NCBI RefSeq assembly: GCF_902506345.1
Contig: NZ_LR733413.1
Location: 139,740 to 203,739, forward strand
Direction: 5' to 3'
DNA length: 64,000 nt
Origin: Flavobacterium sp. 9R
GTDB lineage: Bacteria > Bacteroidota > Bacteroidia > Flavobacteriales > Flavobacteriaceae
The position numbers were made by a program, and so were the translations under genes. The notes below the pieces were generated by a model. That model did not search any database. It saw only the letters and a list, made by a program, of their open reading frames with translations, and was not told the origin of the DNA. Every line of letters begins with the position of its first letter. Position 1 is the first letter of the stretch. This document shows, one piece after another, positions 14,846-24,114 of this stretch.

Positions 14846-17332
14846 ATCTAAAATATTCAAAAGTTTTAGTCCAAAAATTACGCCGTCACCTTGAAAACCA
14901 TTTTGGTAAGAGCGCACATAATCTACTCTGAACTGTTTGAATTTCCCGATTCCTAAGTTATCGAGCCCTATGCTGATTTCTTGATAAGGTTTGCGATTTG
15001 GAATAGCTAAGTTGTGAAAACCGAGCATTAAACTGCTTTTTAAAAGGTTGAGTCCTGGTATTTTGTTCATTATAAAACCATTGTCGCTGTACTCTGAATG
15101 GAATTCAAAATACGCATCGTTTGTGCTATTACTGTAATAAGGTAACAGGTTGAAAACGTTTAAATAGCGTTCGGTTTGGCCAATTCGTGTTTGATTGCCA
15201 TTGAAATGTTTGTAATCCATAAAGGCAATATTTTCGGCATTGAAGAATTTACCTGCTCTTAGATTTACACCCAGATCGCCTTTGTTGGCCAACGGAAGGT
15301 CATACAGAATACGTGCACTAATCAAGTCGTACTCGTAGTTTTTTTGGCTAGCAGCAAAGGCTTTTTCGTAGCCTAAAAGCACGGTTGGATACTTGTTGTT
15401 TCGGAGGTTGAATTTTCCGTCAGGGCGCGAAATGTATTGGTTGCCAAAGTTAATGCGCCAGTTCAAATTTGCTTTTAGTAACTGATGAGTTGAGAAACCA
15501 GCAGTTGAATAATCATTAGAATCCAAAGGATTGTTTGAAGAATAAAGGTCGTCATTTTTTATAAAGGTATAGTTAGTAGTATTAAATAAAGGTTTGCGTT
15601 GACTGTATTCTAATTTTCCGGTAAAGTTGATGCCGTTGGCTATATTCTGTGAATAAGCCACATTGAAAAACTCTTTGTTGTACAATTTCATAAAATTGTT
15701 TTTAAAAAAGAGCGTGCTTATCGAATTGATAAAAGGTGAAATTGGATTGTTTTCGTTGAATTGTTTAACAGCTGTTCCTCCTGAAACCCAAATTGTGGCA
15801 TAATTTTGATTGTTAAATCGGTGACTAAAATTTCCGACCACTCGAAGGCGTTCGTCTGAAAAACCATAATTGAAAGTAGTTGCAATGGCTGTGCTTTTTC
15901 CAGATTCATCATCCCATTTGCGATAAGTAAAACCAGAGTCTAGATTGAAACCTTGAACCGTATTGAACGTTAGTGAGCTTATGTCCATTAATCCAGCATA
16001 ATCGAAGGACCATTTTTTGAAAGTATTTCTATAATTATAACCTGTTATTGGGTCTAATAGTTTGAATTTATTTCGTTTTTGGTCGATAGAATCCAAATAC
16101 GTTTTGGATGAACGGATGGTCTGAATACTGTCTTTTTTGATATAATCTTTGCTTTCTTCTTCGGTGAGAGGAATAGGTCTTGTGCTTTCCCAGAAAGTAT
16201 CTTCTTTTTTGTTGGCATTGTTTTCAAAACTAACAATTTCATTGCCAAAGGTCTTTTTATCAAAAGCATCAAAGAACTCATAATTGCTGTACACATAATT
16301 GAATGTTCCTGAAAATCCGATTCCGAAAGCACCAGCTGTAAATGCTAAGCTTTGGGCATTTTTGCTCCAAATTTTAGTTTTGGAATTGTAATTAAAGTTT
16401 TGTTTCAAGGTCATTACTTCGGTGAATTCATTACGCATACGATAGCCTTTGATATCGAAATCAACGGCATAAATCGCCCAACTGTCTTCTACAATATATA
16501 TGTAACCTTCAAAAACGGGTTCTTTGTCGCGTCTTGGAATGATTTTAATTTTGTTGATTTGATGATTGCTTTCGTCAAAAAAAGTGCTTTCGAGTTTGTA
16601 TTTGTAATATTGAAAAGCATTGCTAGCTATGGGTGAAATCATTTTTACATTAAAATCGACTGTATTGTCATAAAAATCATAAAATGAAGAGCGAGCAGTA
16701 TTGTAACTAAAGCCTTTGTCGTTCCCGGAAATTTTAGAGGCAATAATTCTTTCTTTATAATTGTTTGGCTTTTCGAAGGTGAGTTTTGATACGGTTTCGG
16801 ATAAGTACAAAATGCCACTTCCAGTTGAATCTAAGCCAGTGGTCATTTCGTCTGGCATATCTAATTTCATTCCTAAAATCTTTTTAGGTAGGTTTTTGAT
16901 TTTGAATAATCCTCGCGAATAGAAATCGGCAGTAAATCGAGCTGTTTTTTCTGCGTTTTCTTTACGTGCTGTAATCGCACTTTTGATAATGGCGTTAGCA
17001 GGATTGTTTTTGGGATTGATGACTACTTCGTTGAGGTTGTAATTCTCTTCCGATAACTGAATGTCAATTGTTATTGGTGTTTTTTCGTAATGAATCGTTT
17101 TCTTTACTGTTTTAAAGCCAAGAAACTGAAATAGTAAGGTGTAATCACCTTCTTTTTTGAGATTTAGTTCGTATTTTCCTTTGTCGTTGGTAGTAGTTCC
17201 TGAATAGGAATTTTGAATGATAACGGATACAAAAGGTAGGGGGTTTCCTTTTTCGTCAGTGATAGTTCCTTTTACTTGTGCGATAAAAGTGGAAGAAAAT
17301 AAAAATAAAATAAAAACGTAAAATTTTTTCAT
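14843..17332 (-). CDS. DUF5686 outer-membrane protein with carboxypeptidase-like regulatory domain
   Basis: The 829-residue protein has a signal peptide (FILFLFSSTFIAQ), an N-terminal CarboxypepD_reg-like beta-sandwich (about 19-100; GTITDEKGNPLPFVSV, GTTTNDKGKYEL), and then the long DUF5686 region ending in beta-strand-rich segments expected to form an outer-membrane barrel. The C-terminal FKQFRVDYVRSYQNG and GLKLLNILD are typical. It belongs to a Bacteroidota family of TonB-receptor-like proteins of unknown substrate. The start codon lies within an inverted repeat, noted separately. Confidence 0.9.
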   Translation of the reverse strand: MKKFYVFILFLFSSTFIAQVKGTITDEKGNPLPFVSVIIQNSYSGTTTNDKGKYELNLKKEGDYTLLFQFLGFKTVKKTIHYEKTPITIDIQLSEENYNLNEVVINPKNNPANAIIKSAITARKENAEKTARFTADFYSRGLFKIKNLPKKILGMKLDMPDEMTTGLDSTGSGILYLSETVSKLTFEKPNNYKERIIASKISGNDKGFSYNTARSSFYDFYDNTVDFNVKMISPIASNAFQYYKYKLESTFFDESNHQINKIKIIPRRDKEPVFEGYIYIVEDSWAIYAVDFDIKGYRMRNEFTEVMTLKQNFNYNSKTKIWSKNAQSLAFTAGAFGIGFSGTFNYVYSNYEFFDAFDKKTFGNEIVSFENNANKKEDTFWESTRPIPLTEEESKDYIKKDSIQTIRSSKTYLDSIDQKRNKFKLLDPITGYNYRNTFKKWSFDYAGLMDISSLTFNTVQGFNLDSGFTYRKWDDESGKSTAIATTFNYGFSDERLRVVGNFSHRFNNQNYATIWVSGGTAVKQFNENNPISPFINSISTLFFKNNFMKLYNKEFFNVAYSQNIANGINFTGKLEYSQRKPLFNTTNYTFIKNDDLYSSNNPLDSNDYSTAGFSTHQLLKANLNWRINFGNQYISRPDGKFNLRNNKYPTVLLGYEKAFAASQKNYEYDLISARILYDLPLANKGDLGVNLRAGKFFNAENIAFMDYKHFNGNQTRIGQTERYLNVFNLLPYYSNSTNDAYFEFHSEYSDNGFIMNKIPGLNLLKSSLMLGFHNLAIPNRKPYQEISIGLDNLGIGKFKQFRVDYVRSYQNGFQGDGVIFGLKLLNILD

Positions 17333-17360
17333 CTGTTTTTTTTGTAAAATTAAACAGATG
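17330..17360 (-). promoter_or_regulatory. Inverted repeat covering the DUF5686 start codon
   Basis: On the minus strand CATCTGTTT (17360-17352) and AAACAGATG (17338-17330) are perfect complements 13 nt apart, and the final ATG is the start codon. In RNA this would place the initiation codon in a stem. It could be an operator or a translation control hairpin. Confidence 0.4.
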
Positions 17361-17413
17361 AAAAAACTTACATCACAAAAACTTGTTAATTTATTGTGTT
17401 AAAAATCTTAAGA

Positions 17414-17827
17414 TTATAAAAAAGATTGAATAGCGAGTTCATAACTTTTTAAACCGAAACCCAAAATAACTCCTTTGGCATTTCCTGAAATGTAGGATTG
17501 ATGTCTAAAACTTTCTCTTGAAAAAGTATTGGAAATATGCACTTCGATTACTGGAGTCGTTATGGCTTTTACCGCATCGCCAATACCAATCGAGGTATGG
17601 GTATAGGCGCCAGCGTTAAGTATGATTCCGTTATAGGTAAATCCGAATTCTTGAATTTTGTCGATTAATTCCCCTTCGATATTGCTTTGAAAATAAGAAA
17701 ACTGAATATGAGGAAACTTTGTTTTTAGACTTTCAAAATAATCTTCGAAGGTTTCACTTCCATACACCTCGGGTTCGCGTTTTCCTAGTAGGTTGAGATT
17801 TGGTCCGTTAATTATAGCAATTTGCAT
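17414..17827 (-). CDS. aroQ: Type II 3-dehydroquinate dehydratase
   Basis: The 137-residue enzyme performs the third step of the shikimate pathway, dehydrating 3-dehydroquinate. It has the type II hallmarks: INGPNLNLLGKREPEVYG at the N-terminus with the catalytic Arg/Tyr loop, YNGIILNAGAYTHTS, and TPVIEVHISN with the catalytic His. The C-terminal SYISGNAKGVILGFG is standard. Length is usual for the dodecameric family. It is on the same strand as, and downstream of, the small porin-like gene, with a terminator between. Confidence 0.96.
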   Translation of the reverse strand: MQIAIINGPNLNLLGKREPEVYGSETFEDYFESLKTKFPHIQFSYFQSNIEGELIDKIQEFGFTYNGIILNAGAYTHTSIGIGDAVKAITTPVIEVHISNTFSRESFRHQSYISGNAKGVILGFGLKSYELAIQSFL

Positions 17828-17849
17828 AATGGTTGTTTTTGGTAAAAAT

Positions 17850-17882
17850 AAAAAAACCGCACTAAATAATAGTACGGTTTTG
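17850..17882 (-). terminator. Terminator of the small porin-like gene
   Basis: On the minus strand AACCGTACTA pairs with TAGTGCGGTT (one mismatch) around a short loop, followed by T7. It sits 22 nt after the stop of the 187-residue outer-membrane protein gene. Confidence 0.75.
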
Positions 17883-17901
17883 AAGTTGTTTTTGTTATTT
17901 A

Positions 17902-18465
17902 TTAAAACATAAATCCTGCAGAAACTTGCACCACAGAATTTTTTGCTTTTGCATTGGTTGAAACTTCGGTTAAGCCAAGTCCATAACGTGCTTGAACAAA
18001 GATGCCTTTAGTGATTTTTACACCTAAACCACCTGCAAGTGCAAAGTCGAATGTCTTAGAATCTTCTATGTTGACTTTATCTTTTTCACTTAATAAAAAA
18101 GAGGCTTGTGGGCCTAATTCTAAGCTGAAGGTATTGTTTAAATAAATTTTTGCCATTACTGGAATAGCCAAGTAGCCCAATTCATTTGTAAATTCTTTTA
18201 CGGCACTTTTGTAAGAGGCTCCTTGCGTAGAGTACAATAACTCAGGTTGGACACCAAATTTCTCGGTTAATTTGATTTCGGCTAATAAACCAATGTGGTA
18301 ACTTGTAATCGCATCTGATTTGTAATTTTCTGAATTAACTGTAATGTCAGTCCCAGTAAGATTGGCATAATTAATACCAGCTTTCGCTCCTAATCGCAAT
18401 AATTGTGCTTGCGTCGTTAGTGTTCCAAAGAATGTAAAAGCTGCAATAAGAATGATTTTTTTCAT
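17902..18465 (-). CDS. Porin family outer-membrane beta-barrel protein
   Basis: The 187-residue protein has a signal peptide (MKKIILIAAFTFFGTLTTQA) and eight-stranded-barrel character: alternating strands such as RLGAKAGINYANLTG, YHIGLLAEIKLTEKFGVQPELLYSTQGA, and a C-terminal strand ending in Phe (VQVSAGFMF). This is the outer-membrane beta-barrel (OMP_b-brl_2) type common in Bacteroidota. No specific role can be assigned. It has its own terminator. Confidence 0.88.
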   Translation of the reverse strand: MKKIILIAAFTFFGTLTTQAQLLRLGAKAGINYANLTGTDITVNSENYKSDAITSYHIGLLAEIKLTEKFGVQPELLYSTQGASYKSAVKEFTNELGYLAIPVMAKIYLNNTFSLELGPQASFLLSEKDKVNIEDSKTFDFALAGGLGVKITKGIFVQARYGLGLTEVSTNAKAKNSVVQVSAGFMF

Positions 18466-18832
18466 TTTCTTTTTTTTAGTGATTTATTATAGTGTTTAAC
18501 TCCATTAATTATTAATTATTGCTTATTATAAATAAAGCAAACAGTAATAAGATTTTGTAGTGCGAATTAACAATAATTTTAAATGTTTTCCAAAGCAATA
18601 AAAGAATGATTTGACTTGTTAAAAAATGATTCGATTTGAGTTTTGTAAAAAATACCTGATTTTAGTGAGAATCCTTCTTTTAGTCTATTGATATCTAGTT
18701 TTTTATGCGTCTGTATTGCTTTTTTTGGGGCTCCTTGGAGCGTCTTTGTAAGAGATTTTTTTAATGCTTTTTTTCTTTATTTGATTATGAATTACTAGTT
18801 TGGCTGAATAATCTTAATAAACTAAACAAAAA
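18466..18832. other. Divergent intergenic region, no gene seen
   Basis: This 367-nt AT-rich region separates two divergent outer-membrane protein genes. I see no coding sequence and no consensus TAnnTTTG box at the right place for either gene. A short GC-richer patch, GGGGCTCCTTGGAGCG near 18727, contains the dyad GCTCC/GGAGC. Confidence 0.5.
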
Positions 18833-19426
18833 ATGAAAAAAATTATTTTAACTTTTGCCGCTGTATGTGCTTTTGCAAGTAGTTATGCTCAAAAAGAAGG
18901 GTCTTTTAGAGTTGGTCTCGATTTAGGTTACACAATTCCTTCAAACGGAGGAGGAGGTATATTACTATCTCTTGAACCAAAATACAACATTAAAGATAAT
19001 ATGAATGTAGGTCTTCGTATAGGATCAGCTGCAATGATTCGTGATATTGAAAATAATGGACAATCTTCAACTGCTAAAATTTCAGCAAATGGATCATATG
19101 TTGGTACATACGATTATTATTTTAATGGCTCTGGAAAATCTTTTGTTCCTTATGTAGGAGCTGGAGCTGGTTATTATACAATTGCAAATGTTGAGTTTGA
19201 TACTGATGCTAACAATGATGACATCGGATTGGATGCTAATGGAAAAATGGGTGGTTTATTAAGAGCAGGTTTTGAATGGGGCAAATTCAGAATGGGCTTG
19301 GAATACAATCTTGTTCCAAAATCAACTTTGCAAGATATTAACGGAGATAAAGTTGGAACAATTTCAAATTCTTATTTAGGAATTCACTTAGGTTTTTACG
19401 TTGGTGGAGGAAAATGGGGTAAGTAA
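18833..19426 (+). CDS. Outer-membrane beta-barrel protein
   Basis: The 197-residue protein has a signal peptide (MKKIILTFAAVCAFASSYAQ) and amphipathic strands with Gly-rich turns (FRVGLDLGYTIPSNGGGG, VPYVGAGAGYYTI, GFEWGKFRMGLEYNLVP). It fits the small eight-stranded OmpA/OmpW-like barrel group. The asparagine and aspartate-rich loop (FDTDANNDDIGLDANG) is probably extracellular. It is transcribed away from the similar 187-residue protein and ends in a strong terminator. Confidence 0.85.
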   Translation: MKKIILTFAAVCAFASSYAQKEGSFRVGLDLGYTIPSNGGGGILLSLEPKYNIKDNMNVGLRIGSAAMIRDIENNGQSSTAKISANGSYVGTYDYYFNGSGKSFVPYVGAGAGYYTIANVEFDTDANNDDIGLDANGKMGGLLRAGFEWGKFRMGLEYNLVPKSTLQDINGDKVGTISNSYLGIHLGFYVGGGKWGK

Positions 19427-19443
19427 TCCACTATTGTAATATT

Positions 19444-19472
19444 AAAACCACGTTATATACGTGGTTTTTTTA
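19444..19472 (+). terminator. Terminator of the beta-barrel gene
   Basis: AACCACGT (19446-19453) and ACGTGGTT (19459-19466) form a stem followed by T7. Its position argues against any xerD start upstream of 19472. Confidence 0.85.
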
Positions 19473-19499
19473 TGCCTTAAAATTGCCTTTCTTTGTAGT

Positions 19500-20411
19500 A
19501 TGAGTTGGAGTAATTATATCAAGCAATATCAGTCGTATCTTAGAATAGAAAGAGGTTTGTCCACCAATACTATTGCGAATTATACTTTGGATATTGAACG
19601 TCTTTGTACTTTTTTAAACAAGCAAAGTATAATTGTGTCGCCTCTTACTATCAATGAAGAAACAGTGCAGCAGTTTATTTATGAGGTTGCTAAAGAAGTT
19701 AATGCGAGATCTCAAGCCAGAATTATTTCCGGACTAAAAAGTTTTTTTTCGTATTTGATTTTTGAAGACTATAGAACAGATAATCCAATGGAGTTGATAG
19801 AATCGCCAAGGTTGGGGAGGAAATTGCCTGATACTTTATCTGTTGACGAGATTGATGACTTGATTTTAGCGATTGATTTAACTTCAAACGAAGGAGAACG
19901 CAATCGCGCTATGCTCGAAACTTTATATGGTTGTGGACTTCGTGTTTCTGAATTGGTTGGTTTGAAAATTTCGGATCTTTTTTTTGAAGAAGGCTTTATT
20001 AAAATTCACGGAAAGGGCAACAAAGAACGTTTTGTTCCCATTGGCGAATTGGCTCAAAATTATATTACCATTTATAAAGAAACTATTCGTGTTCATATGC
20101 CTATTCAAAAAGGCTTTGAAGATACTTTGTTTCTAAACCGACGAGGGCGACAATTGACCAGAGCGATGATTTTCACTATTATTAATAGGCTAGCCGACTT
20201 GATTGAGCTCAATAAAAAAATTAGTCCTCATACATTTAGACATTCTTTTGCGACTCATTTGTTGGAGAATGGAGCTGATTTGCGTTCAATTCAGTTGATG
20301 TTAGGACATGAATCAATCACCACTACTGAAATATATGTGCACTTGGATCGAAAATTTTTAAAACAAGTTATGCATTCTTATCATCCTCGAAAAGATAAAT
20401 TTAATGATTGA
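19500..20411 (+). CDS. xerD: Tyrosine recombinase XerD-type
   Basis: The 303-residue protein is a tyrosine recombinase of the XerC/XerD family, which resolves chromosome dimers at dif. The N-terminal SAM-like core-binding domain covers 1-100. Catalytic residues are all visible: Arg148 (CGLRVSELVGL), Lys172 (GKGNKERFVP), His244 and Arg247 (SPHTFRHSFATHLL), His270 (LGHESITTTEIYVH) and Tyr279. I chose the ATG at 19500 because an earlier start overlaps a terminator. Single-Xer or XerD naming follows usual flavobacterial annotation; no phage genes are near, so it is not an obvious integrase. Confidence 0.93.
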   Translation: MSWSNYIKQYQSYLRIERGLSTNTIANYTLDIERLCTFLNKQSIIVSPLTINEETVQQFIYEVAKEVNARSQARIISGLKSFFSYLIFEDYRTDNPMELIESPRLGRKLPDTLSVDEIDDLILAIDLTSNEGERNRAMLETLYGCGLRVSELVGLKISDLFFEEGFIKIHGKGNKERFVPIGELAQNYITIYKETIRVHMPIQKGFEDTLFLNRRGRQLTRAMIFTIINRLADLIELNKKISPHTFRHSFATHLLENGADLRSIQLMLGHESITTTEIYVHLDRKFLKQVMHSYHPRKDKFND

Positions 20412-21994
20412 ATTTAACTAAATTATTGCAAGATGTTAGTTTAATTAAAACTTTTACTATTTTTAGCAAAAGAAAGTCTATACAGCAGATGATATTTACA
20501 AAAAATAGAGACCCAGAAGATTTAAATAAACTCTACGAAAGCTTAATTAAGCAACTTCCTAATATTATTTTTCAAATTAGAGTTAATAAGGAACGTCAAA
20601 TCGCTTTTGATTTCCTTAGTAAACCCATTGATTTTTTTAATGAATTCTCTTTTAATGAATTTATTGAGGATTCTTACAAGCTCTCTAATTATACGATATA
20701 TGAACCCGATTTGAAAGGATTTATAGATTCTTACGAAAATGCAATTGCAAATATTGAGGTTTGGGATATTGAATTTAGATTGTTGTTGCCAGACAGTGGT
20801 TATAAATGGATTAAGATTGAAGCTACCCCAAAGAAAAACGACCTTGATGAGATTGTCTTTTATGGTCTAATTTCTGATATAACAGATGTAAAAGAGCAAG
20901 AAATTAGAATGCGTTTAGCAGACGAACGGTATCATTTCGCTGTACAAGCTTCGGATAGAGGGGTGTGGGATTGGGATTTGGTTACTGGGAAAGTCTATTA
21001 TTCTTCTGAATCGATGAAGATTTTAGAATTGACAGAATCTGATTTGGTAGCTACCCCGGAAGAATGGGATGAGCGAGTGCATCCTGATGATCGAGCAGAA
21101 TATTATGGTAATATAAACCTTCATTTCGATAATAAAATACCTTTTTACGAAACTTGTCATCGCGTTTTGTGTAATGGTCGCTACAAATGGATTTTAGATA
21201 GAGGAAAAGTAATTGAGCGCGATTCTGATGGTAAGCCGTTGCGAATTGTTGGGACGCATACCGATATTTCTGACCAGAAGGAAAAAGAGCTTGAGTTAGC
21301 CAAAATGCTTGAAATTTTGAATACACAAAATAATAAGCTACTGAATTTTGCTCATATAGTTTCTCATAATTTGCGTACACATAGCGGAAACATCAAATCA
21401 TTGTTGGATTTGCATAAAGAAGAATTATTGTCCGATTTAGATACTTTGAGTAATATTCAAATCGTTTCAGACGAGTTGTTTTCAACCATAGAAAACTTAA
21501 ATGAATTAGTTAGTATTCATACCGTTAAGGATAAAGAAATTGAAGAGTTAAACTTGAATGTCTATATCAACAAAGTTTTAGATGTTTTACACGATTCAAT
21601 TAAGCAAAAAGATATAGTGGTGTTGAATTACATCCAGAGTAGTGTAACCATTGAATGTTTGCCAGCTTATTTAGAAAGTATTTTACTAAATATAGTTACC
21701 AATGCTATTAAGTATTCCGATACTAAAAAAGTATCCAAAATTATTTTTACATCAGATGTAAATGATGATTATGTTATTTTGAACATAAAAGATAATGGTT
21801 TAGGTATTGATTTGAACAAGTACAAAGATTCCATTTTTGGTTTGTATAAAACGTTTCATAAAAACAATGATGCACGTGGCGTCGGATTGTATTTAACGAA
21901 AAATCAAATTGAGAATATGGGAGGAAAAATAGAAGTAGAAAGCACCTTACATGTGGGGTCGACTTTTAAAATTTATTTTAAGAAATCCAACTAA
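20408..21994 (+). CDS. PAS domain sensor histidine kinase
   Basis: The 528-residue protein lacks membrane segments and holds two PAS domains: about 40-165 (ending FYGLISDITDVKEQE) and about 172-295 (DRGVWDWDLVTGKVYYSSE ... RIVGTHTDISDQKEKE). The histidine-phosphorylation helix has IVSHNLRTHSGNIKSLLDLH with the phospho-acceptor His, and the HATPase domain has NIVTNAIKYS, DNGLGIDL and GVGLYLTKNQIENMGG. It is a cytosolic sensor with an unknown signal; no response regulator is adjacent. The TTG start at 20408 overlaps the xerD stop; the ATG at 20489 is the alternative. Confidence 0.88.
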   Translation: MNLTKLLQDVSLIKTFTIFSKRKSIQQMIFTKNRDPEDLNKLYESLIKQLPNIIFQIRVNKERQIAFDFLSKPIDFFNEFSFNEFIEDSYKLSNYTIYEPDLKGFIDSYENAIANIEVWDIEFRLLLPDSGYKWIKIEATPKKNDLDEIVFYGLISDITDVKEQEIRMRLADERYHFAVQASDRGVWDWDLVTGKVYYSSESMKILELTESDLVATPEEWDERVHPDDRAEYYGNINLHFDNKIPFYETCHRVLCNGRYKWILDRGKVIERDSDGKPLRIVGTHTDISDQKEKELELAKMLEILNTQNNKLLNFAHIVSHNLRTHSGNIKSLLDLHKEELLSDLDTLSNIQIVSDELFSTIENLNELVSIHTVKDKEIEELNLNVYINKVLDVLHDSIKQKDIVVLNYIQSSVTIECLPAYLESILLNIVTNAIKYSDTKKVSKIIFTSDVNDDYVILNIKDNGLGIDLNKYKDSIFGLYKTFHKNNDARGVGLYLTKNQIENMGGKIEVESTLHVGSTFKIYFKKSN

Positions 21995-22001
21995 TAACAC
22001 A

Positions 22002-22032
22002 TAAAAAAGGCTTCCTAAGGGAAGCCTTTTTT
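22002..22032. terminator. Bidirectional terminator
   Basis: GGCTTCC (22009-22015) and GGAAGCC (22020-22026) form a stem with A6 and T6 flanks, between the convergent histidine kinase and rny genes. Confidence 0.85.
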
Positions 22033-22048
22033 GTGTGTTCAATATAAA

Positions 22049-23614
22049 TTATTTAGCAATATTTACTGCTCTAGTTTCTCTAATTACAGTAACTTTTACT
22101 TGTCCTGGATAGGTCATTTCAGTTTGAATTTTTTGAGAAATTTCGAAAGATAAAGTTGCTGCATTATCATCAGAAACTTTTTCGCTTTCTACAATTACAC
22201 GTAATTCTCTACCAGCTTGAATAGCATAAGCATTTTTAACTCCATTGAAGCCATACGCTACCTCTTCAAGGTCTTTTAATCGTTGTATGTATGAATCTAG
22301 CACCTGTCTTCTTGCGCCTGGTCTAGCACCAGATATCGCATCACAAACTTGAATGATTGGTGATAATAATGATTTCATTTCAATTTCATCATGGTGCGCT
22401 CCAATTGCGTTGCATACTTCTTCTTTTTCACCGTATTTTTCAGCCCATTGCATACCTAATAAAGCGTGTGGTAAATCACTTTCTGCATCAGGAACTTTTC
22501 CAATATCGTGCAGTAAACCTGCTCTTTTGGCTAATTTTACATTCAAGCCTAATTCTGCAGCCATAATTCCACAAAGCTTCGAAACTTCACGAGAGTGTTG
22601 TAATAAGTTTTGTCCGTATGAAGAACGGTATTTCATTCTACCTACCACTTTAATCAATTCAGGGTGTAATCCGTGAATTCCTAAATCGATAACAGTACGT
22701 TTACCAACTTCAATGATTTCGTCATCAATTTGTTTTGTTGTTTTTGCTACAACTTCTTCAATTCTTGCTGGGTGAATACGTCCGTCAGTAACTAATTTGT
22801 GTAAGGAAAGACGAGCAATTTCTCTTCGAACAGGGTCAAAGCAAGAAAGAATGATAGCTTCTGGAGTATCATCTACGATAATTTCAACACCGGTTGCGGC
22901 TTCAAGAGCTCTAATGTTTCGTCCTTCACGACCAATGATTCTACCTTTGACATCATCAGATTCAATGTTGAAAACAGACACACAATTCTCAACCGCTTCT
23001 TCCGTACCAACACGTTGAATGGTGTTGATGATTATTTTCTTAGCTTCTTGTTGTGCAGTAAGTTTAGCCTCTTCAATCGTTTCTTGAATGTGAGACATTG
23101 CTTTTGATTTAGCTTCAGATTTTAATCCTTCTACTAATTGTTCTTTAGCTTCTTCTGCAGACAATCCAGAGATTACTTCTAGCTGTTGTAATTGGCTTTT
23201 GTGTAGTTTTTCAACTTCTACTTGTTTTTTGTCAAGTACTTCGATTTTTGCTTGGAATTCTGCTTTTTTAGCTTCGAAATCATCGTTGATTTTCTTTGCT
23301 TTAGACAGTTCACTAGAAACTTGAGATTCTTTATCGCGAACTCTTTTTTCTACTTCGGCTACTTTTTTGTCTCTAGCCAAAATCACTTGTTCGTGCTCAG
23401 ATTTTAATTCAATAAACTTTTCTTTTGCTTGAAGAATTTTATCTTTTTTAATGTTTTCAGCTTCTAAATTGGCGTCTTTTAAAATTGAAGCAGCTTCTTT
23501 TTTAGCGTTCTTAATTAAATTAGAGATATTGCTTTTTTCGATAATCTTGGCAATACCAAAACCAGCTGCAATACCTATTATTCCTGAAACAATTATTAAT
23601 AATGTACTATCCAT
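22049..23614 (-). CDS. rny: Ribonuclease Y
   Basis: The 521-residue protein is RNase Y, the membrane-anchored endoribonuclease that starts mRNA decay. It has one N-terminal transmembrane helix (about 4-22), a long coiled coil (about 30-170), a KH domain ([26 protein letters not shown]), and an HD domain ([11 protein letters not shown]) with [10 protein letters not shown]. All parts are complete and of normal length. It is preceded on the same strand by the coiled-coil gene, zapA and a 6S RNA, so it may be expressed partly by read-through past the 6S RNA end. Confidence 0.97.
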   Translation of the reverse strand: MDSTLLIIVSGIIGIAAGFGIAKIIEKSNISNLIKNAKKEAASILKDANLEAENIKKDKILQAKEKFIELKSEHEQVILARDKKVAEVEKRVRDKESQVSSELSKAKKINDDFEAKKAEFQAKIEVLDKKQVEVEKLHKSQLQQLEVISGLSAEEAKEQLVEGLKSEAKSKAMSHIQETIEEAKLTAQQEAKKIIINTIQRVGTEEAVENCVSVFNIESDDVKGRIIGREGRNIRALEAATGVEIIVDDTPEAIILSCFDPVRREIARLSLHKLVTDGRIHPARIEEVVAKTTKQIDDEIIEVGKRTVIDLGIHGLHPELIKVVGRMKYRSSYGQNLLQHSREVSKLCGIMAAELGLNVKLAKRAGLLHDIGKVPDAESDLPHALLGMQWAEKYGEKEEVCNAIGAHHDEIEMKSLLSPIIQVCDAISGARPGARRQVLDSYIQRLKDLEEVAYGFNGVKNAYAIQAGRELRVIVESEKVSDDNAATLSFEISQKIQTEMTYPGQVKVTVIRETRAVNIAK

Positions 23615-23633
23615 TTTGTTTAAATTATATATA

Positions 23634-23796
23634 TAAAAAAAACCTACATTAGTGGGATTGTATAAACTCGAAAAGACAAGTTTTGAGCTAACTCGTTGTT
23701 CAAGCTTCCAAACTGAATTGGCTTGCTATAGTAACGATGATTCGCTCATTCTAAATTGTTAGTGTTGAGTTTATCAAATAAGAACTAATGTAGGCA
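23634..23796 (-). ncRNA. ssrS: 6S RNA (flavobacterial type)
   Basis: The gap between zapA and rny folds as a long hairpin typical of 6S RNA, the regulator of RNA polymerase. The closing helix pairs 23643-23653 with 23784-23794 (11 bp). An inner helix pairs ATAAACTC (23662-23669) with GAGTTTAT (23767-23774), leaving a large central bubble. The apical hairpin has CAAGC (23701-23705) with GCTTG (23721-23725). On the minus strand the RNA ends in the closing helix followed by T8. 6S RNA next to zapA is a recurrent arrangement in bacteria, and a flavobacterial form was described as the Flavo-1 motif. Ends are approximate. Confidence 0.75.
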
Positions 23797-23821
23797 GTAT
23801 CTTAATTTTTGTAAGAACGAT

Positions 23822-24112
23822 TTAATCGAGATATTGGTCCAAAACTGCATTGATTTTTTGCAATCGGTCTATGGTTTCACTCCCATTCATTGCATTATCA
23901 ATTTGTTTTTGTTCCACTTGAGAGGCAAACTGTAGCGCACACATGGCTAAAACGTCTTGTTTATCTCTTACGGCGTAATTTTCTTCAAACTGCTTAATCA
24001 TCATATCAATCTTTTTTGAAGCACTTCTGAGTCCTTCTTCTTGAGAGGCATCTACCGTTAACGGATAAACCCTGTCTGCAATCGATATCTTTATTTTAAG
24101 CTTTTCTTCCAT
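23822..24112 (-). CDS. zapA: Cell division protein ZapA
   Basis: The 96-residue protein is ZapA, which binds and bundles FtsZ. It shows LKIKISIADRVYPLTVDASQEEGLRSASKKIDMMI at the N-terminus followed by the coiled-coil helix with DVLAMCALQFASQ. The gene lies 2 nt after a small coiled-coil gene and just before the 6S RNA, all on the minus strand. Confidence 0.93.
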   Translation of the reverse strand: MEEKLKIKISIADRVYPLTVDASQEEGLRSASKKIDMMIKQFEENYAVRDKQDVLAMCALQFASQVEQKQIDNAMNGSETIDRLQKINAVLDQYLD

Positions 24113-24114
24113 TT

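Noticed and set aside
19500..20411. Phage integrase marking an integrated element
   Set aside because: The protein looks like housekeeping XerD, no tRNA or attachment repeat flanks it and neighbours are chromosomal.
22353..22676. Plus-strand frames opposite the rny HD domain
   Set aside because: Shadows of rny with no promoter or family match.
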